Assembly: GCA_934561485.1 (NCBI GenBank)
Contig: CAKTGS010000022.1
Span: 1 to 24,890 of the forward strand
Reading direction: 5' to 3'
Length of the DNA stretch: 24,890 nucleotides
DNA from: an uncultured Faecalibacterium sp.
GTDB taxonomy: Bacteria > Bacillota > Clostridia > Oscillospirales > Ruminococcaceae
The stretch's first letter is position 1, and each line of letters starts with the position of its first letter. Shown here one piece after another: positions 22,170 through 24,890 of the stretch. The position numbers were made by a program, and so were the translations under genes. The notes below the pieces were generated by a model. That model had not been told where the DNA came from and did no database searches. It saw only the letters and a program-made list of their open reading frames with translations.

Positions 22170-23015
22170 ATGAACATCAAACAGGCTTCCGAACAAAGCG
22201 GCGTGTCCGCCCCGAACATCCGCTTTTATGAAAAAGAAGGGCTTCTTACACCGGCGCGCAGGCAGGGCAATGACTACCGCGATTACACCGCCGGGGATGT
22301 CCGCACCCTCAAGCTCATCCGTATGCTGCGGATGCTGGATGTGCCGCTGCCCATCAGCAAGGCGGTGCTGCGCGGGGAACAGCCCCTGCAGCAGGCACTG
22401 CAAGCCCAGCAGACCGTGCTGGAACAGCAGGCGGCGCAGCTGGCAGCCGCCATGCAGTTTTGCGCCGAACTTGCCCGGCAGGCTCCGCAAACGGACACGC
22501 TGGATGTGGACGCCTGCCTGACCCGCATGGAAAGCCCCGCCCCGCAGCAGGGTTTCTTCTCCGGCTGGCTGCAGGATTACTGCACGCTGGCGCAGGTGCA
22601 GCATCAAAAGCACTTCTTCTTCATCCCGCAGGGCAGCATCAACACCCCGCAGGAGTTTACAGCGGCATTGCGGGCCTATGCAGAGGAAAAAAGAATGCAG
22701 TTCGCCCTGACCAAAGAGGGAATGTACCCGGAGTTTTCGCTGGACGGCATCGCGTATAAGGCCTACCGCAGCCCGGGCAAGTACCGGGATGAGATCTGCT
22801 GCAACGCCGTGCATCCCGAGCAGCTGGACACCGGACTGCCGCCCCGGCGGGAGAAGCTGCTGCGCATCCTGCGTGTTGCTGTGCCGCCGGTATGTACCTT
22901 TGCCGCCATTCTGGCGGCAGGGTGTGTGGTCACCGGCGGTGCAGGCTGGCTCTGGCTGGCGGTGCTGGTCTCTGCCGGGGTGCTGCTGGGACGCTGCTTT
23001 GAAAAATGGTTGTAA
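22170..23015 (+). CDS. MerR family regulator with two C-terminal membrane helices
   Basis: This protein has 281 residues. Residues 1-70 are a MerR helix-turn-helix: MNIKQASEQSGVSAPNIRFYEKEGLLTPARRQGNDYRDYTAGDVRTLKLIRMLRML. A coiled dimer helix spans about 71-104 (Gln/Ala-rich). Residues 125-225 form a soluble domain, unrecognised but containing FFFIPQGSINTPQEFTAALRAYAEE and ALTKEGMYPEFSLDGIAYKA. Residues 234-254 and 257-276 are hydrophobic and look like a membrane hairpin, which most MerR proteins lack. The ATG at 22170 was chosen over GTG at 22161, since GGAGG ends at 22161. The autogenous MerR-type promoter lies directly upstream; no obvious target gene adjoins. Confidence 0.85.
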   Translation: MNIKQASEQSGVSAPNIRFYEKEGLLTPARRQGNDYRDYTAGDVRTLKLIRMLRMLDVPLPISKAVLRGEQPLQQALQAQQTVLEQQAAQLAAAMQFCAELARQAPQTDTLDVDACLTRMESPAPQQGFFSGWLQDYCTLAQVQHQKHFFFIPQGSINTPQEFTAALRAYAEEKRMQFALTKEGMYPEFSLDGIAYKAYRSPGKYRDEICCNAVHPEQLDTGLPPRREKLLRILRVAVPPVCTFAAILAAGCVVTGGAGWLWLAVLVSAGVLLGRCFEKWL

Positions 23016-23021
23016 GGCGCG

Positions 23022-23855
23022 TTACCCCAGCGGCAGCGCCTCGGCTACGGTCAAAAAGGTGTAGCCGTTGTCAGCGTACCATCGGATGATGTCCGGCAGC
23101 GCCTCGGCGGTGGTGCGGGTGGTGCTGGAATCGTGCATCAGCACCACGCAATGGGTCTGCTCGCCGGTCTCCCGCACCACATTGCGGCAGATGGTGTTGG
23201 CACTGGGGTGGCCGCCCACGGCGTCCTCGGCGCAGACGTTCCAGTCCACCCACTGGAAGCCTTTTTGCTCTACTTCGGCTTTCAGTTGTTTCATCAGCCC
23301 TTTGCCGCCGTAGCGGCGGCTCACCGTGTTGGTGCTGCCGCCCGGAAAGCGCAGGTAGCGGATACTCTCTGCATCCACATAGGGAGCAATGCGCTCCTTC
23401 AGCAGGGCAATGTCGTTCCAGTAGGCCTCGCTGCTGCGGTAGATATCGCTGTACTCGTGGGAGGCTGAGTGCAGGGCGATCTGATGCCCGGCGGCAGCAG
23501 CCTGTGTGAGCAGCGGCAGATATTTCTCGTTGTAGCCGGTGGCCACTACAAAAAAGGTGCCGTGCACCCCGGCTTCGTTCAGGGCCGAGAGCACAGCGGA
23601 GGTCGTCTTGCTGGGGCCGTCATCAAAGGTCAGGCAGACCCACTTTTCCGGCAGAGCTGCTGGCACCGGCTGCGGCGCAGAAGCCGCCGGAGAGAGGGCA
23701 GCAGTGTCCGGGGCAGAGGGCAGATCCGTTTGGGTGCAGACGGCCTGCGGGTGGACTGGCATCAGAAGCCCCAGAAAAAAGGCGGCGGCTCCCGCCAGAA
23801 CCAGCGCGGCGCGGAGGATGGTCTGCCGCCGGAAGGGCAGCGCAGAAAGCTTCAT
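23022..23855 (-). CDS. Polysaccharide deacetylase (NodB domain), membrane-anchored or secreted
   Basis: This protein has 277 residues. Residues 1-34 carry a basic start (FRRQTILR) and one hydrophobic anchor or signal; 41-68 is a Pro/Ala-rich linker outside the cell. The NodB carbohydrate esterase 4 domain follows: TFDDGP (D78, D79), the metal-binding HSASHEY (H129, H133), RFPGGSTN (169-176) and VVLMHDSS (H241, D242). It probably removes N-acetyl groups from peptidoglycan or another surface glycan, a common route to lysozyme resistance. The start at 23855 has GGGAGG nine bases upstream; a longer frame lacks one. It converges on the MerR gene with only six bases between stops. Confidence 0.92.
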   Translation of the reverse strand: MKLSALPFRRQTILRAALVLAGAAAFFLGLLMPVHPQAVCTQTDLPSAPDTAALSPAASAPQPVPAALPEKWVCLTFDDGPSKTTSAVLSALNEAGVHGTFFVVATGYNEKYLPLLTQAAAAGHQIALHSASHEYSDIYRSSEAYWNDIALLKERIAPYVDAESIRYLRFPGGSTNTVSRRYGGKGLMKQLKAEVEQKGFQWVDWNVCAEDAVGGHPSANTICRNVVRETGEQTHCVVLMHDSSTTRTTAEALPDIIRWYADNGYTFLTVAEALPLG

Positions 23856-24030
23856 ACAGCAAAACCTCCCTTTGTATTGGGTTGCAGCTTGGGTAGACAC
23901 AGTTATAGAATATGACTGCCGGAAAAAACTATGAAAACCCAGGGATATTCCCGCGCAAGGGAAGAAAAACGGCTGTGCTCAGCGCAGCAGCGGCTCGTAA
24001 TTCTATTTTCAAATTTTGCGTTTTGCGCAG

Positions 24031-24075
24031 AAAAAGCCGCCTTTTCGGCCTGCAGCAGGCAAAAAGACGGCTTTT
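24031..24075 (-). terminator. Terminator of the TtcA-like gene
   Basis: AAAAGCCGCCTTTT-type left arm (24031-24045) pairs with the right arm (24061-24075), with GGCC/GGC bases extending inside. Read on the - strand it ends in a T run. It begins 11 bases after the stop codon. The rest of the 231-base gap up to 23855 holds only a loosely A/T-rich stretch upstream of the deacetylase. Confidence 0.75.
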
Positions 24076-24086
24076 ATACAAAATTT

Positions 24087-24890
24087 TCAGGTTTCCGGGA
24101 TCTCCGGTGCTTCCATGGCGTTGAACCGCTCCAGGAAGCTGTGCTCCACGCCCTCGGATTTGTAGCCGGGCATGGTGTCCAGCGCCACGGCGTGAATGCT
24201 GCGGAAGATGCTGTTTTCAATGTTGGGATTGTCGCGCTTCAGACGGCGCAGCAGGGTTTTGACCTCCTGCCGCTTGGAACCGCCGCCGCCGTTGTCGCAC
24301 ATGGTGCAGTTCTCGGTAAAGCGGCAGGCGCACTGGATGAATTCCAGCTCATTGTAGCGCTTCCAGGCCAGAATATCCTCTTCGTGGATGCAGTACATGG
24401 GGCGGATCAGGGTCATGCCGGGGAAGCTGGTGCTGTGCAGTTTGGGCGGCATAGCCTGCAGCTGGGAGCCGTAGAACATGCTCATGACGGTGGTCTCGAT
24501 CACATCGTTGAAGTGGTGGCCCAGCGCAATTTTGTTGCAGCCCAGCTCCTTGGCTTTGCTGTACAGGTGGCCGCGGCGCATCCGGGCGCAGAGGTAGCAG
24601 GGGTTCTTGTCCGTATTGTTGGCCACGGCAAAAATGTTGCTCTCAAAAATGGTCACGGGAATGTGCAGCAGCTCGGCGTTGGACTCGATCTTCTGGCGGT
24701 TGATCTCATTGTAGCCGGGGTCCATGACCAGAAACACCAGTTCAAAGGGCACATCACTGTGGCGCTGCAGCTCCTGCATGAGCTTGGCCATCAGCATGGA
24801 GTCCTTGCCGCCGGAAATGCACACGGCAATGCGGTCACCGGCCTGCACCAGCTCGTAGCGCTTGACCGCCACGATGAAGGGAGTCCACAG
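24087..24890 (-). CDS. ttcA: TtcA-like tRNA thiolation enzyme, 5' end outside the window
   Basis: 267 residues are visible. The frame is open to the window edge, and the residues before an internal GTG (24872) read LWTPFIV with no stop, so the true start lies further upstream. An N-type ATP pyrophosphatase (PP-loop) motif is CISGGKDSMLM. CYLCARMRRGHLYSKAKELGCNKIALGHHFNDVIET follows, with a CxxC pair and the family GHHxxD. A later CACRFTENCTMC supplies more cysteines for an iron-sulfur cluster. TtcA makes 2-thiocytidine 32 in some tRNAs of Escherichia; the target in Clostridia is uncertain, and related enzymes share this architecture. Confidence 0.85.
   Translation of the reverse strand: MWTPFIVAVKRYELVQAGDRIAVCISGGKDSMLMAKLMQELQRHSDVPFELVFLVMDPGYNEINRQKIESNAELLHIPVTIFESNIFAVANNTDKNPCYLCARMRRGHLYSKAKELGCNKIALGHHFNDVIETTVMSMFYGSQLQAMPPKLHSTSFPGMTLIRPMYCIHEEDILAWKRYNELEFIQCACRFTENCTMCDNGGGGSKRQEVKTLLRRLKRDNPNIENSIFRSIHAVALDTMPGYKSEGVEHSFLERFNAMEAPEIPET

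Noticed and set aside
23912..24124. 70-residue open frame on the + strand
   Set aside because: It runs through the TtcA-gene terminator and into that gene on the other strand, with no ribosome site.

Overview
The window looks like chromosomal DNA of a G+C-rich gut Clostridia, most likely Oscillospiraceae close to Faecalibacterium, Gemmiger or Subdoligranulum. This rests on Gram-positive style genes with strong GGAGG ribosome sites, Clostridia-type families (DUF4364, DUF951, a NA37 nucleoid protein, SpoIVA), an archaeal-type aspartyl-tRNA synthetase, and dispersed hairpin repeats of a kind I associate with Faecalibacterium. The genus is inference, not proof. No phage, integrase, transposase, CRISPR array, plasmid origin or rRNA was seen.

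Layout: 1-226 holds tRNA-Phe (first base outside the window) and tRNA-Gly with a terminator. 311-4243 holds an AEC-type permease (-), a NA37 nucleoid-associated protein (-), a bacterial PH-domain protein (+) and an MFS permease (-). The MFS gene is divergent from an AraC regulator (4404-5348, +), which is followed by a MATE exporter (+). A second, diverged MATE gene (-) converges on the first. Upstream of it lies a GH31 alpha-glucosidase (-), divergent from a lone undecaprenyl-phosphate sugar phosphotransferase (+). Next come aspS (+) and a full-length spoIVA (+), then DUF4364 and an S1-domain protein (both -).

16626-21942 is a compact housekeeping operon on the + strand: DUF951, prfA, sua5/ywlC, coaE, a membrane-anchored lytic transglycosylase and an M18 aminopeptidase. 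It has a good promoter at one end, a strong terminator at the other, and stop/start overlaps at sua5-coaE and coaE-transglycosylase. After a repeat-bearing gap comes a MerR regulator with two C-terminal membrane segments, expressed from a MerR-type promoter with a 19-bp spacer. A NodB polysaccharide deacetylase (-) and a TtcA-like tRNA thiolation enzyme (-, 5' end outside the window) close the window.

Most of the content is ordinary housekeeping and transport, and I see no obvious multi-gene defence or biosynthetic system. The best leads are: (1) spoIVA with a possible SigE-like promoter in a lineage usually called non-sporing; (2) a membrane-tethered MerR regulator with a textbook MerR operator on its own gene; (3) two dispersed repeat families, one a terminator-like hairpin whose loop is as conserved as its stem, the other a MITE-like element with terminal inverted repeats; (4) an archaeal-type AspRS; (5) 22-bp-phased direct repeats between the glucosidase and sugar-transferase promoters.
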